Source of the DNA: SIG603 sp964370775 | GTDB taxonomy: Bacteria; Bacillota; Clostridia; Oscillospirales; Acutalibacteraceae | NCBI GenBank assembly: GCA_964370775.1 | Contig: CAYJKT010000007.1 | Coordinates: 33,675 to 97,674 of the forward strand | Direction: 5' to 3' | DNA length: 64,000 bases | Shown here: in pieces, positions 51,091 to 59,636 of the stretch | Layout: each line of letters starts with the position of its first letter | How positions within the stretch are numbered: the stretch's first letter is position 1 | Notes under the pieces: generated by a model | Databases searched by the model: none | Told to the model about the DNA's origin: nothing | What the model saw: the letters and a program-made list of their open reading frames with translations, nothing else | Translations under genes and position numbers: made by a program

Positions 51091-51276
51091 ATGAGCATTT
51101 TGACATTTTATTCCCATGTAGTTCACATTTTAACCGTTAAAGATTGAACAATCAAAAGTCGGAGAACTATAAGATATGGTGGTGTTTGTCAACATCTTTT
51201 AGTACAGGAAATTCAAGCAGTCAATAAATATATTCACAGTGAATTGGCTCTTCATAAAGTTAAACAGAACATGTAA
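51091..51276 (+). pseudogene. Short ORF interrupted by TGA, possible gene remnant
   Basis: Behind a good promoter and the ribosome-binding site AAGGAG lies an ATG at 51091. It codes for 18 residues (MSILTFYSHVVHILTVKD) and ends at a TGA (51145-51147). The same frame then stays open for 42 more codons up to TAA at 51274, coding RRTIRYGGVCQHLL and so on. This suggests a small gene of about 60 codons broken by one stop, or an 18-residue peptide followed by chance frame. I recognise no family in it. Confidence 0.3.
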
Positions 51277-51302
51277 ATTATATTAGATTGGAGAGAAATA
51301 TT

Positions 51303-52037
51303 ATGACAAAAAAAATAATGGCTTTTATAATGACAATTACATTAACACTGAGTATGAGCTATGTGGGTTTCGCAACCAGTGTTGAAAGTATCGAGAATAA
51401 AATTATTAACTATAACATTGATGTAATTGAAAGTTCAATTACAGTTCCTATTAAAACCCTGCAACAAGCAGCTAAATTTGATTCAGCTAATCAAGAATTA
51501 AAACAATTTGTCAATTCAATAAGCAATAACGCCGAAAATTTTGTAATGAGTTCAGAAGAAGTTTTTGAGTTATTGGTTTTATTGGTGATTCCAGAAGAAA
51601 GAGACGAATATCTAGCTTCATATAAAAATCAAACGCTTGAAATAAGCTATGAAAATGGAAGTTTTTTTGTCTATCCTAAATCTGAATCAATTCCATTGAA
51701 GAAATCTAGCTCAGTATGGACTTGGTCAAGAACGTATTCTTTTGAGCGTACTGATCTTTCTGCTGCACGCAGAAGTAAATTTTCATTAACAGGAACTTTT
51801 AAGAAGACAATTAGTGGCAATTACACATATTTAGAAGCTATAAACGTTTCAACTTCCAATACGACATTTGCTAACTGGACAGCATTTTCTATTAGTGGGA
51901 GTTCAACTTCTCTGCGTTCAAAAATCACTCTATATGGACAAGGTCCACTTCAACCTAGTTGGGTAAGATGGGAATTTACTTCTTATGGCGGTTCGGCTTA
52001 TGAAAAGTTTCATGATGTGAAAGCTAATAGCTTCTAG
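51303..52037 (+). CDS. Secreted protein of unknown function
   Basis: I do not recognise this 244-residue protein. It has a clear Sec signal peptide (KKIMAFIMTITLTLSMSYVG) with likely cleavage after FA at about residue 25. A helical region at 30-110 and a Ser/Thr- and Trp-rich C-terminal part (about 140-244) follow. The latter has beta-strand-like alternation, with SVWTWSRTYSFERTD, FSLTGTFKKTISGNYTYLE and SWVRWEFTSYGG. No cysteine, anchor or lipobox is visible, so it is probably released. I chose the ATG at 51303 behind GGAGAG. It has a terminator of its own at 52122 and lies next to the broken ORF. Confidence 0.7.
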   Translation: MTKKIMAFIMTITLTLSMSYVGFATSVESIENKIINYNIDVIESSITVPIKTLQQAAKFDSANQELKQFVNSISNNAENFVMSSEEVFELLVLLVIPEERDEYLASYKNQTLEISYENGSFFVYPKSESIPLKKSSSVWTWSRTYSFERTDLSAARRSKFSLTGTFKKTISGNYTYLEAINVSTSNTTFANWTAFSISGSSTSLRSKITLYGQGPLQPSWVRWEFTSYGGSAYEKFHDVKANSF

Positions 52038-52121
52038 TTGAAAGTAAATGATATTATGTACTAAAAGATGAAGTATCTCTTTACTTAAGGAGTTCTATTT
52101 ATCCAAAAAGGCTGTGAGATA

Positions 52122-52165
52122 AAACAAAAGATGGGTAGCAAATTCGCTATCCTTCTTTTGTTTGT
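52122..52165 (+). terminator. Terminator of the secreted-protein gene
   Basis: AAACAAAAGA (52122-52131) pairs with TCTTTTGTTT (52154-52163), with an inner GGTAGC/GCTATCC stem. It lies between two converging genes. Confidence 0.75.
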
Positions 52166-52196
52166 ATGATGTGAATTATTTATTATATTTTTATAG

Positions 52197-52625
52197 CTAG
52201 AGAGAGGCACTGCGTCTCTCTGTTTCTATGTCGGACACTGTTTTTTCAAAAGTAAAGTTTTTATCAACTGCTTCACAAATATACAAGGCAGGGATAGTTA
52301 TTAAAAACCATACCAAAGTAAATGGTAGAGAAATTTGCCCATATAAATTAAGTGGTAACTCAGAATAATCCCAAATATTCATGTTAAGTAAGATGTTAAA
52401 AACTACGCCCACAATTAGCTCTATAATGGTGATAATAACAGAACCTACTGCACATTTTGTGCCCATTGCTAAATGATTGACTTTATCATAGCAAAATATA
52501 TTTATAAACATTAAGCACAAACCACCAGCGAGCGACATTACATAGTGCGTGTGTCCTTGCCATGCAAGTTCCATAATGGGGAAAACTGTAGCACCAATTA
52601 CAAACAAAATCATGTTTTTTTTCAT
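52197..52625 (-). CDS. CmpB-type (PF06541-like) membrane protein
   Basis: This 142-residue protein has four predicted membrane helices. The pattern WDYSELPLNLYGQISLPFTL near residue 85 is typical of small Firmicute membrane proteins labelled 'putative ABC transporter permease' (CmpB group). No ATPase gene is nearby, and the annotation of the family itself rests on little evidence. The C-terminus is polar and ends in ETERRSASL. The gene is convergent with the secreted protein and divergent from galE. Confidence 0.65.
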   Translation of the reverse strand: MKKNMILFVIGATVFPIMELAWQGHTHYVMSLAGGLCLMFINIFCYDKVNHLAMGTKCAVGSVIITIIELIVGVVFNILLNMNIWDYSELPLNLYGQISLPFTLVWFLITIPALYICEAVDKNFTFEKTVSDIETERRSASL

Positions 52626-52705
52626 AAATTACCCTCTTAATATTATAATAAAATTAGTGTTATCAATTATTTTAATTTAATACGAGTATAATTTTGCTAA
52701 TATTA

Positions 52706-52734
52706 TTGAAAAATTAATTAATTTGTGATATTAT
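52706..52734 (+). promoter_or_regulatory. Promoter of galE-maf
   Basis: TTGAAA (52706-52711) and TATTAT (52729-52734) are 17 bp apart, with TGA before the -10. Confidence 0.72.
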
Positions 52735-52765
52735 TACTTTAACAAAAATAAAGGAGTTTAACAAT

Positions 52766-53782
52766 ATGAATGTATTAGTAACTGGTGGAGCAGGGTATAT
52801 AGGTTCACATACTTGTGTATGCTTGCTTGAACAAGGGCATGATGTTGTAGTAGTAGATAATTTTTATAATAGTAAAATGGAAGCTGTTAACAGAGTAGAA
52901 AAACTTACAGGTAAAAAAGTAAAGTTCTATGAAAACGATGTATGCGACATGGTAGCTTTAAGAAAAATTTTTGGCGAGAATAAAATTGATGCAGTTATTC
53001 ATTTTGCTGGCTTAAAAGCAGTTGGTGAATCAGTTCAAATTCCTCTAAAATATTACGATAACAACTTAACTTCTACAATTAACTTAATTACAGTTATGAA
53101 AGAGTTCGGCGTTAATAACATAATATTCAGTTCATCTGCAACAGTTTATGGTGACCCAGCAACTGTGCCGATTACAGAGGATTTCCCATTATCAACAACT
53201 AACCCTTATGGTACAACAAAGTTGTTTATTGAAAGAATTCTAACAGACATAGCATTTACAGACAAAGAGTTTAACCCTATTATTTTAAGATACTTTAACC
53301 CAGTTGGTGCACACGAAAGTGGAATGATTGGTGAAGATCCTAACGGAATTCCTAACAATCTAGTACCTTTTATCACTCAAACAATTGTTGGCAAACGTGA
53401 GAGAGTTAACATTTTTGGTAGCGATTACCCAACTAAAGACGGCACAGGTGTTAGAGATTACATCCACGTTGTTGACCTAGCAGAAGGACATGTTGCTGCT
53501 ATGAAAAAATTCACAGAACCTAACTGTGGTTTGCAAGTTTATAACTTAGGTAGTGGTGAGGGATACTCTGTTTTAGAGATGGTAAACGCTTTCTCAAAAG
53601 CTTGTGGTAAAGAAGTACCTTACGTAATGGCTGACCGTAGAGCTGGAGATATTCCAGAGTGTTACGCTAACCCAGACAAAGCTTACAATGAGCTTGGTTG
53701 GAAAGTTAAGAAAAATATTGATGATATTTGTACAGATGCCCTAAGATGGCAAACACAAAATCCTGACGGATATGGAGAGTAA
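52766..53782 (+). CDS. galE: UDP-glucose 4-epimerase
   Basis: GalE interconverts UDP-glucose and UDP-galactose with bound NAD+. The 338-residue short-chain dehydrogenase-type protein begins with the NAD-binding VLVTGGAGYIGSHTCVCL. The catalytic serine is in SSSATVYGDP near residue 125. Tyr-x-x-x-Lys is in NPYGTTKLFIE near 149. The late motif RYFNPVGAHESGMIGEDPNG is specific to GalE. It starts behind AAAGGAG. maf follows at once, its start one base past the galE stop. Confidence 0.97.
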   Translation: MNVLVTGGAGYIGSHTCVCLLEQGHDVVVVDNFYNSKMEAVNRVEKLTGKKVKFYENDVCDMVALRKIFGENKIDAVIHFAGLKAVGESVQIPLKYYDNNLTSTINLITVMKEFGVNNIIFSSSATVYGDPATVPITEDFPLSTTNPYGTTKLFIERILTDIAFTDKEFNPIILRYFNPVGAHESGMIGEDPNGIPNNLVPFITQTIVGKRERVNIFGSDYPTKDGTGVRDYIHVVDLAEGHVAAMKKFTEPNCGLQVYNLGSGEGYSVLEMVNAFSKACGKEVPYVMADRRAGDIPECYANPDKAYNELGWKVKKNIDDICTDALRWQTQNPDGYGE

Positions 53783-53783
53783 T

Positions 53784-54326
53784 ATGATATTAGCTTCTGC
53801 TTCACCAAGAAGAAAAGAATTGTTAGAGAAATTTGGCTATGAGTTCACAGTTAAAGTATCTGAGGTTGACGAGAGTAAAATTACAGAAACTGACCCAGTT
53901 AAACTTGTGAAAATTCTAGCTGAGATGAAAGCTAACGCTATAGAAAACAGTGGGGAAGATATAATAATATCTGCTGATACTGTTGTGTCTTTAGATAATA
54001 AGATTTTTGGCAAACCTACTGACGAAAAACATGCTTTTGACATGCTGAAGGAGTTATCAGGTAAAACACATCAAGTTCATACAGGTGTGTGCATAAAAAG
54101 TGCTGACAACAGCGTAGTTTTTGCTGTTAAAACTGATGTTGTGTTCTATAATCTTAGTGAAGACGAGATTAATGATTACGTTAAAACAGGTGAGCCATTG
54201 GACAAAGCAGGTGCTTATGGTATACAGGGGTTAGCTGGCGCATTTGTTAAAGAGATACACGGAGATTACTTTAATGTTGTTGGACTTCCTATACCAAGGT
54301 TGATTCAAGAACTAAAATGGATATAA
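53784..54326 (+). CDS. maf: Maf-family nucleotide pyrophosphatase
   Basis: Maf proteins hydrolyse dTTP, UTP and modified pyrimidine nucleotides to the monophosphates and restrain septation when overproduced. The 180-residue protein begins with the signature MILASASPRRKELLEKFG. It has the catalytic DTVVSLDNKIFGKP near residue 68 and the late GAYGIQGLAGAFVKEIHGDY. I chose the ATG at 53784, which follows the galE stop and the site GGAGAG. The in-frame start at 53772 would lie inside galE. Confidence 0.95.
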   Translation: MILASASPRRKELLEKFGYEFTVKVSEVDESKITETDPVKLVKILAEMKANAIENSGEDIIISADTVVSLDNKIFGKPTDEKHAFDMLKELSGKTHQVHTGVCIKSADNSVVFAVKTDVVFYNLSEDEINDYVKTGEPLDKAGAYGIQGLAGAFVKEIHGDYFNVVGLPIPRLIQELKWI

Positions 54327-54360
54327 TATAGCTTAATAATAAGTTTTTTTGCAAAAAGCA

Positions 54361-54389
54361 TTGACAAAACTATGATTATTTGGTATGCT
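54361..54389 (+). promoter_or_regulatory. Promoter of the rplU operon
   Basis: A perfect TTGACA (54361-54366) and TATGCT (54384-54389) are 17 bp apart, with TGG extending the -10. Confidence 0.7.
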
Positions 54390-54395
54390 ATTCTA

Positions 54396-54456
54396 GCCGC
54401 ATACTGTAGGTTTAAGTGATTATATCCACCTCACGAGTAGCGAGATTATAATAAGG
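54396..54456 (+). promoter_or_regulatory. Candidate ribosomal protein L21 leader
   Basis: The structured leader lies between the promoter and rplU. It contains the CCGCATACTGTAGGTTTAAG segment and CTCACGAGTAGCGAG hairpin elements that resemble Firmicute L21 leaders. AGGT...ACCT and CTC...GAG pairings are possible. If real, it would let L21 repress its own operon. Confidence 0.45.
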
Positions 54457-54467
54457 ATGGCAAAAAA

Positions 54468-54776
54468 ATGTTTGCAATTATTGAAACAGGCGGTAAGCAA
54501 TACAAAGTAAAATACGGCGACGTAATTTATGTTGAGAAACTTACAGCAAATGAAGATGAGACAGTTGAATTTCCAGTAGTAGCTGTATTCGGCGAAGAAG
54601 GAACAAAAATCGGTACACCTTTAGTAGAGGGTGCAAGTGTTACAGGTAAAGTATTGAAAAACGGAAAAGGCAAAAAAATCACAGTTTTCACATACAAACC
54701 TAAAAAAAGCTCTAAAAGAAAATTAGGACATAGACAACCTTACTCTAAGGTTCAAATCGAAGCTGTTAAAGCTTAA
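54468..54776 (+). CDS. rplU: 50S ribosomal protein L21
   Basis: L21 is a large-subunit protein that binds 23S rRNA. The 102-residue product has the standard length and the motifs FAIIETGGKQYKVKYGDVIY at the start and KKSSKRKLGHRQPYSKVQI at the end. It begins the conserved cluster rplU-prp-rpmA. The prp start overlaps its stop by one base. Confidence 0.98.
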   Translation: MFAIIETGGKQYKVKYGDVIYVEKLTANEDETVEFPVVAVFGEEGTKIGTPLVEGASVTGKVLKNGKGKKITVFTYKPKKSSKRKLGHRQPYSKVQIEAVKA

Positions 54777-55102
54777 TGATTTATGTTGATTTTTTAACTA
54801 ATAATGCAAAACAAGTAATCGGTGCTCGTTTAGCTGGGCATTCTGGTTATGCAGAGATAGGTTCTGATATCGTGTGTGCGGCGGTTTCTTCTGCTGTGTA
54901 TATGGCTGTTAACACTATCGGCGATGTATTAGAGGTTAAATTAAAAAGTCTAAGAGTTGATGAAGACGGAGAACTTTTCTTTAGAATTTCTGATGAAGAT
55001 GCTGATACTTGCAAAGTTATTGTAAGTGGACTAGCTTTGCATTTGAAAAGTTTAGAGGAACAGTATCCTGAACACATTAGTATAAACTATATGGAGGTGT
55101 AA
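54776..55102 (+). CDS. prp: Ribosomal-processing cysteine protease Prp
   Basis: Prp removes the short N-terminal extension of ribosomal protein L27 in Firmicutes, a step needed for assembly in Staphylococcus aureus. The 108-residue product has the catalytic His22 in LAGHSGYAEIGSD and Cys34 in DIVCAAVSSA, the same positions as in the S. aureus enzyme. The substrate, L27, is the next gene, which keeps the cleavable extension. Its start overlaps the rplU stop by one base. Confidence 0.95.
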   Translation: MIYVDFLTNNAKQVIGARLAGHSGYAEIGSDIVCAAVSSAVYMAVNTIGDVLEVKLKSLRVDEDGELFFRISDEDADTCKVIVSGLALHLKSLEEQYPEHISINYMEV

Positions 55103-55104
55103 TC

Positions 55105-55389
55105 ATGATTAAAATAAACATTCAATTATTTGCTCACAAAAAAGGTGTTGGTTCTACAAAAAACGGACGTGACTCTGAGTCAAAAAGACTTGGTGTTAAA
55201 AGAGCAGACGGACAATTCGTTCTAGCTGGTAACATTCTTGTAAAACAACGTGGAACACATATTCACCCAGGCAATAACGTTGGCAGAGGTTCTGACGATT
55301 CTCTATTCGCTTTAGTTGACGGTAAAGTTAAATTTGAGCGTATGGGTCGTGACCGTAAAAAAGTTAGCGTGTATTCACTAGAACAATAA
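55105..55389 (+). CDS. rpmA: 50S ribosomal protein L27 with Prp-cleavable extension
   Basis: L27 reaches into the peptidyl transferase centre with its N-terminal tail. The 94-residue product starts MIKINIQLFAHKKGVGSTKN. Cleavage by Prp is expected after Phe9 (QLF-AHKKG, compare QFF-ASKKG in S. aureus), which would expose the functional tail. It follows prp after two bases behind GGAGG. A terminator lies at 55434-55464. Confidence 0.98.
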   Translation: MIKINIQLFAHKKGVGSTKNGRDSESKRLGVKRADGQFVLAGNILVKQRGTHIHPGNNVGRGSDDSLFALVDGKVKFERMGRDRKKVSVYSLEQ

Positions 55390-55433
55390 TTATATTTGTT
55401 TAGTGGTATTTGCCACATTAATAATGTAACTTA

Positions 55434-55464
55434 AAGGGCGGATATCTTATCCGTCCTTTTGTTT
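55434..55464 (+). terminator. Terminator of the rplU-prp-rpmA operon
   Basis: AAGGGCGGATA (55434-55444) pairs with TATCCGTCCTT (55448-55458), one G-T pair, followed by a T-rich run. Confidence 0.88.
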
Positions 55465-55527
55465 GTATAATCGTACAATAAAGAATAAATAATATTACAG
55501 CTTAGATATGTTAGAAAGGATAAAAAT

Positions 55528-56799
55528 ATGTTTATAGATGTAGCAAAAGTATTTATAAAAGCAGGCAATGGAGGAAACGGCGCTGTTTCTTTTAGAAGAG
55601 AGAAATATGTTGCGGCTGGTGGTCCTGACGGAGGAGACGGAGGCCGTGGTGGAGATGTTGTTTTCCAAGTAGACGATCACCTTTCTACACTATCTGACTT
55701 TAAATATAAAAAGAAGTTCGTTGCTAAAAATGGTATGGACGGTAGCTCCAACAAATGTTTTGGCAAAAGTGGTGAACCACTTATCATAAAAGTGCCAATG
55801 GGTACATTGATCAAGGACACTGAGACTGGCAGAATTATCGCTGATATGTCAGACAAAGAGCCTAAAATACTTGCAAGAGGTGGCAGAGGTGGCTGGGGTA
55901 ACACTCACTTTGCGAACCCTACTCGTCAAGCACCTGCGTTTGCAAAACCAGGTACTCCGGGTGAAGAATTAGAGGTTACTTTAGAGATTAAATTGTTAGC
56001 TGATGTTGGACTAGTTGGCTTCCCTAACGTTGGTAAATCAACTTTAGTATCTGTTGTAAGCGAGGCTAAACCTAATATAGCAAACTACCACTTCACAACA
56101 CTTACTCCTGTTTTGGGCGTGGTAAGTCTTGGTGAGGGCAGAAGCTTTGTAATGGCTGATATCCCTGGGCTTATTGAGGGCGCATGGGAAGGTATTGGCT
56201 TGGGACATCAATTTTTACGCCATGTTGAGCGTTGCAGAATGTTAATTCATATAGTTGATGTATCTGGTAGCGAGGGTAGAGACCCTAAAGAAGATTTTGA
56301 GATTATTAACAGAGAGTTAGAGAAATTTAACCCAGAACTTGCACAAAGACCTATGATAGTAGCTGGTAACAAATGCGATTTAACCGACGACGAAATCGTT
56401 GATGATTTTAAAAATTATGTTGAAGAAAAAGGCTATAGATTTTTCCCAATTATGGCTGCAATTAGACACGGCGTGGACGATTTATTGAACTGTGTTAACG
56501 AAAATCTATCTAAATTGCCACCTGTTACTGTGTATGAGCCAGAGCCAGCTCCAGTTAAGGCAATTGATGAATTTGAGAAAACTGCTGTTACAATTAGAAA
56601 CGAGGGAGACATCTACTTTGTTGAGGGTAAATGGCTTGTTCAACTTATTAACAGCATTAACTATAACGACTACGAAAGCCTACAATACTTCCAAAGAGTT
56701 TTAATCAAAGCAGGTGTAATTGATGCACTTCGTGAAGCTGGAATTCAAGAGGGCGACACTGTAAGTATGTATGATGTTGAATTTGACTTTGTTGAATAG
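55528..56799 (+). CDS. obgE: GTPase Obg/CgtA
   Basis: Obg is an essential GTPase that acts in ribosome assembly and stress control. The 423-residue product has the glycine-rich Obg fold at 1-158 (GNGGNGAVSFRREKYVAAGG). The GTPase domain follows with G1 GFPNVGKST near 166, G3 DIPGLIEGA near 213 and G4 NKCD near 286. The C-terminal OCT domain is at about 345-423. It has its usual place right after rpmA and is followed by mrnC after 11 bp. Confidence 0.97.
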   Translation: MFIDVAKVFIKAGNGGNGAVSFRREKYVAAGGPDGGDGGRGGDVVFQVDDHLSTLSDFKYKKKFVAKNGMDGSSNKCFGKSGEPLIIKVPMGTLIKDTETGRIIADMSDKEPKILARGGRGGWGNTHFANPTRQAPAFAKPGTPGEELEVTLEIKLLADVGLVGFPNVGKSTLVSVVSEAKPNIANYHFTTLTPVLGVVSLGEGRSFVMADIPGLIEGAWEGIGLGHQFLRHVERCRMLIHIVDVSGSEGRDPKEDFEIINRELEKFNPELAQRPMIVAGNKCDLTDDEIVDDFKNYVEEKGYRFFPIMAAIRHGVDDLLNCVNENLSKLPPVTVYEPEPAPVKAIDEFEKTAVTIRNEGDIYFVEGKWLVQLINSINYNDYESLQYFQRVLIKAGVIDALREAGIQEGDTVSMYDVEFDFVE

Positions 56800-56810
56800 G
56801 AGATAGAAAT

Positions 56811-57218
56811 TTGCTTTTTTGTTCAGTAGAAAACTTTAGTAATTACAGTCCACTTAACTTAGCGTATATAGGTGACTGTGCTTATGAAATAATGGTTAGA
56901 GAGTACTTGTTATCACAAGGTAATAGACCAGTAAAAGACTTGCACAGAATGTCTGTTGAATTTGTAAGGTGCGAATTTCAAGCAGAGATTATAAAAGAAG
57001 TTTTGCTAGATATTATGACAGAAGAAGAAATGGCAGTGTATACTAGAGGTAGAAATGCAAAAGTACCTAGAGTGCCAAAAAATTCATCTTCGTCAGATTA
57101 TCACGCAGCAACAGGTTTTGAAGCCCTGTTTGGATATATCTATTTAAAGAATGACACGGACAGGCTAAAAGAGTTTTTCTCTTTAATTGTAGATTATAGT
57201 ATTAATAAATCAAAATAA
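56811..57218 (+). CDS. mrnC: Mini-ribonuclease III
   Basis: Mini-III trims the ends of 23S rRNA precursors. The 135-residue protein is an RNase III catalytic domain without a double-stranded RNA-binding domain. It has LAYIGDCAYEIMVREYLL near 17-34, carrying the metal-binding Asp and Glu, and the later ATGFEALFGYIYL. I take the TTG at 56811 as start, eight bases after AGGAG. No ATG fits. The short hairpin AGCAAAG...CTTTGCT near 57239 follows the gene. Confidence 0.92.
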   Translation: MLFCSVENFSNYSPLNLAYIGDCAYEIMVREYLLSQGNRPVKDLHRMSVEFVRCEFQAEIIKEVLLDIMTEEEMAVYTRGRNAKVPRVPKNSSSSDYHAATGFEALFGYIYLKNDTDRLKEFFSLIVDYSINKSK

Positions 57219-57298
57219 CTAAGAATATATATTAAGTAAGCAAAGTAACATTAGTTGCTTTGCTGTACTAATATCATCAGGAAAAAAGGTGGGTTTGT

Positions 57299-58210
57299 AT
57301 GAAAAGAGCTAGAGGATATTTTTTAGACTTTTTATTTATTTTAATGGGTAACTGTGTATATGCTGTTGCCGTAAATATGTTTACTGCACCAAATAACATA
57401 GCACCAGGAGGGGTAACTGGCTTTGCTACATTGTTAAATTATATGCTAGATACACCAATAGGAACAGTAGTGTTTATCATTAATATTCCTATTGTTATAT
57501 GGGCAGTGATTGAGATAGGTTATAAACTTGTGTTAAAATCCTTTCTAGCTATTGTGTTAATGTCGCTTACAATTGATGTTTTCGCACTGTTTATACCTGT
57601 TTATAACGGTGATTTAATACTTACATCACTAATAGCTGGTATACTAGAGGGAGTCGGGCTATCTCTTGTGTTTATCAGAGGCGCAACAACTGGTGGCACT
57701 GATATGATAGCAAGACTATTAGGAAAAAGGTTCAGACATCTTTCAATGGGCAAGTTAATGCTCACGATTGATGGTATAGTAATCGTAGGTTCTGGTATTG
57801 TTTATAACAGCTTAGAGAGTGCAATGTACGCTTGCATAGTAGTTTTTGTTGCTACAAAAATAATTGACACTATTTTATATGGTACAGACGCAGGCACTGG
57901 CAAAATATTCTATATTTTTTCAGCTAAAAATCAAGAAATTGCAGATAAAATATTGATTGACCTAGACAGAGGTGTAACCTACCTTAAAGCTAAAGGTGGG
58001 TATACAATGAATGATATGGAAGTTCTGTTGTGTGCTGTTAGACGATTTGAGATTTATAGAATTCATAGCATTATTAGAGAAGTCGACAAAGACGCATTTG
58101 TTATTGTTGGCGATGCTGGTGAGATTACAGGTGAGGGCTTTAAGCCTCATAAAGTAGATGATAAAACCTTGAAAGAATTAATGAATAGAACCAAAAAGGA
58201 AGAAAAATGA
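57299..58210 (+). CDS. YitT/DUF2179-type membrane protein
   Basis: This 303-residue protein has five predicted membrane helices in the first 190 residues. The typical segment NMFTAPNNIAPGGVTGFATL is near 28-47 and GATTGGTDMIARLL near 130. A cytoplasmic DUF2179 domain follows at 220-290 (ARGVTYLKAKGGYT-like, here DRGVTYLKAKGGYTMNDME). Members of the family are common in Firmicutes and of unknown function. Transport has been suggested. Its stop overlaps the start of the next gene by four bases, so the two are coupled. Confidence 0.88.
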   Translation: MKRARGYFLDFLFILMGNCVYAVAVNMFTAPNNIAPGGVTGFATLLNYMLDTPIGTVVFIINIPIVIWAVIEIGYKLVLKSFLAIVLMSLTIDVFALFIPVYNGDLILTSLIAGILEGVGLSLVFIRGATTGGTDMIARLLGKRFRHLSMGKLMLTIDGIVIVGSGIVYNSLESAMYACIVVFVATKIIDTILYGTDAGTGKIFYIFSAKNQEIADKILIDLDRGVTYLKAKGGYTMNDMEVLLCAVRRFEIYRIHSIIREVDKDAFVIVGDAGEITGEGFKPHKVDDKTLKELMNRTKKEEK

Positions 58211-59517
58211 ATTTACCTATAGAATTTACTGATAGAATGAAAGAGTATCTTGGTGAAAGGTATAACAACTTTTTAGATAGCTACGAAAAGCCTCCAGTTA
58301 AAGGGATAAGGATAAACACAAAAAAGACTGGCAAAGATACTGTTGCAAAATATTTTGATGTTTTTAAAGATACACCATACTCTAGTGATAGTTTTGTGAC
58401 AGACACTGAAAAAGTTGGTACCATGCCGATTTTTTTGTCTGGAGGTTTTTATTCTCAAGAGCCGTCAGCCAGTTTGCCTGTAGTAGTTTTAAATCCTAAT
58501 AAAGATGATAAAGTTTTGGATTTATGTGCTGCCCCTGGTGGTAAAAGCACTCAAATAGCAACATATTTGGGTGATAACGGCTTGCTTTGGTCAAATGAGA
58601 TTGTAAAAAGCAGAGCCAATATTTTACTATCTAACATAGAGAGAATGGGTATAGACAATGCTGTAATATCTAATGCGCACCCTGATACTCTTTGCTCAAA
58701 ATTGCAAGGATTTTTTGATAAAGTGCTTGTTGACGCTCCGTGTTCAGGCGAGGGAATGTTCAGAAAAAATCCGACTGCTATACAAGAATGGTCACTAGAA
58801 CATGTGAACACTTGTGCTGTAAGACAGCTAGAAATTTTGAACTCTGCGAGTAAAGCTTTAAAAAAGAACGGTGTTTTAGTGTACTCTACTTGCACTTTTT
58901 CAAAAGAAGAAAACGAGTATCTTTGCGAAAAATTTGTAGAGACTAACAAGGATTTTGAACTAGCGAGTATTGATATAGAGATAGGTGAAAAGGTTCTTAA
59001 TGGTTGTGGCATTAGACTTTATCCTAACGAATATGGCGAGGGTCATTTTGTCGCAAAATTTATTAAAATAAATAGTGATAGTAATGAAGTTAAGCCATAT
59101 AAATATAAAGAGAGCGACAAACAAGCCGTGAGTTTATATAATTCTATATTCAAGGGGAAACTCGATAGAAATATAGAAAAATTTGGCAGTCGATATATAA
59201 TTTTGCCAAATAATTTACCTGTGTTAAATGGCATAAATGTTATAAGAGCTGGTGTAGAATTAGGCGAGGAGATAGGCAAAAGAATAGAGCCGTCGCACTC
59301 AATTTTTATGGCACACGCACCAGAAGAATGTAATGCGCACATAGACTTAACTGGAGATGAAAAAACTCTAACTGCGTACTTAAAAGGCGAAGAAATCGAT
59401 TGTGACTGCAAAGGATACACAGCTGTGGCTTTTCAGAGTATGGTCTTAGGTTTTGGGAAAGCTTCAAATGGTAGGTTGAAAAATAAATATCCAAAAGGAT
59501 TAAGGATTAAAGTGTAG
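58207..59517 (+). CDS. RsmB/NOP-family rRNA cytosine-C5 methyltransferase (RsmF-like)
   Basis: This 436-residue protein is predicted to methylate a cytosine of 16S rRNA. The SAM-binding motif is DLCAAPGGKSTQIATYL near residue 106. The catalytic cysteines are in DAPCSGEGMFRKNP near 178 and STCTFSKEENEYL near 226. The C-terminal part (about 290-436) is the RsmF-type extra domain, which ends KNKYPKGLRIKV, as in YebU/RsmF. It overlaps the upstream gene by four bases. The exact target (C1407 or another position) cannot be settled from the sequence. Confidence 0.9.
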   Translation: MNLPIEFTDRMKEYLGERYNNFLDSYEKPPVKGIRINTKKTGKDTVAKYFDVFKDTPYSSDSFVTDTEKVGTMPIFLSGGFYSQEPSASLPVVVLNPNKDDKVLDLCAAPGGKSTQIATYLGDNGLLWSNEIVKSRANILLSNIERMGIDNAVISNAHPDTLCSKLQGFFDKVLVDAPCSGEGMFRKNPTAIQEWSLEHVNTCAVRQLEILNSASKALKKNGVLVYSTCTFSKEENEYLCEKFVETNKDFELASIDIEIGEKVLNGCGIRLYPNEYGEGHFVAKFIKINSDSNEVKPYKYKESDKQAVSLYNSIFKGKLDRNIEKFGSRYIILPNNLPVLNGINVIRAGVELGEEIGKRIEPSHSIFMAHAPEECNAHIDLTGDEKTLTAYLKGEEIDCDCKGYTAVAFQSMVLGFGKASNGRLKNKYPKGLRIKV

Positions 59518-59543
59518 TCACACAACATTCACATAACTAAATA

Positions 59544-59572
59544 TTGATTAATTAGTGAAAAAGTGGTATAAT
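59544..59572 (+). promoter_or_regulatory. Promoter of the activase gene pair
   Basis: TTGATT (59544-59549) and a perfect TATAAT (59567-59572) are 17 bp apart, with TGG before the -10. Confidence 0.72.
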
Positions 59573-59636
59573 AATTAATTGTTGGATATGATACAATTTT
59601 CGACAAATATTTATCGTTCTCAGGAGGGAGATATAC

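Noticed and set aside
50871..51098. Minus-strand 75-codon frame in the sparse region
   Set aside because: There is no ribosome-binding site and no recognisable family. It overlaps a strong + strand promoter. Composition fits AT-rich non-coding DNA.
51145..51147. TGA as a selenocysteine codon in the short ORF
   Set aside because: No hairpin of SECIS type was seen just after it and no selenoprotein family matches. A plain stop is simpler.
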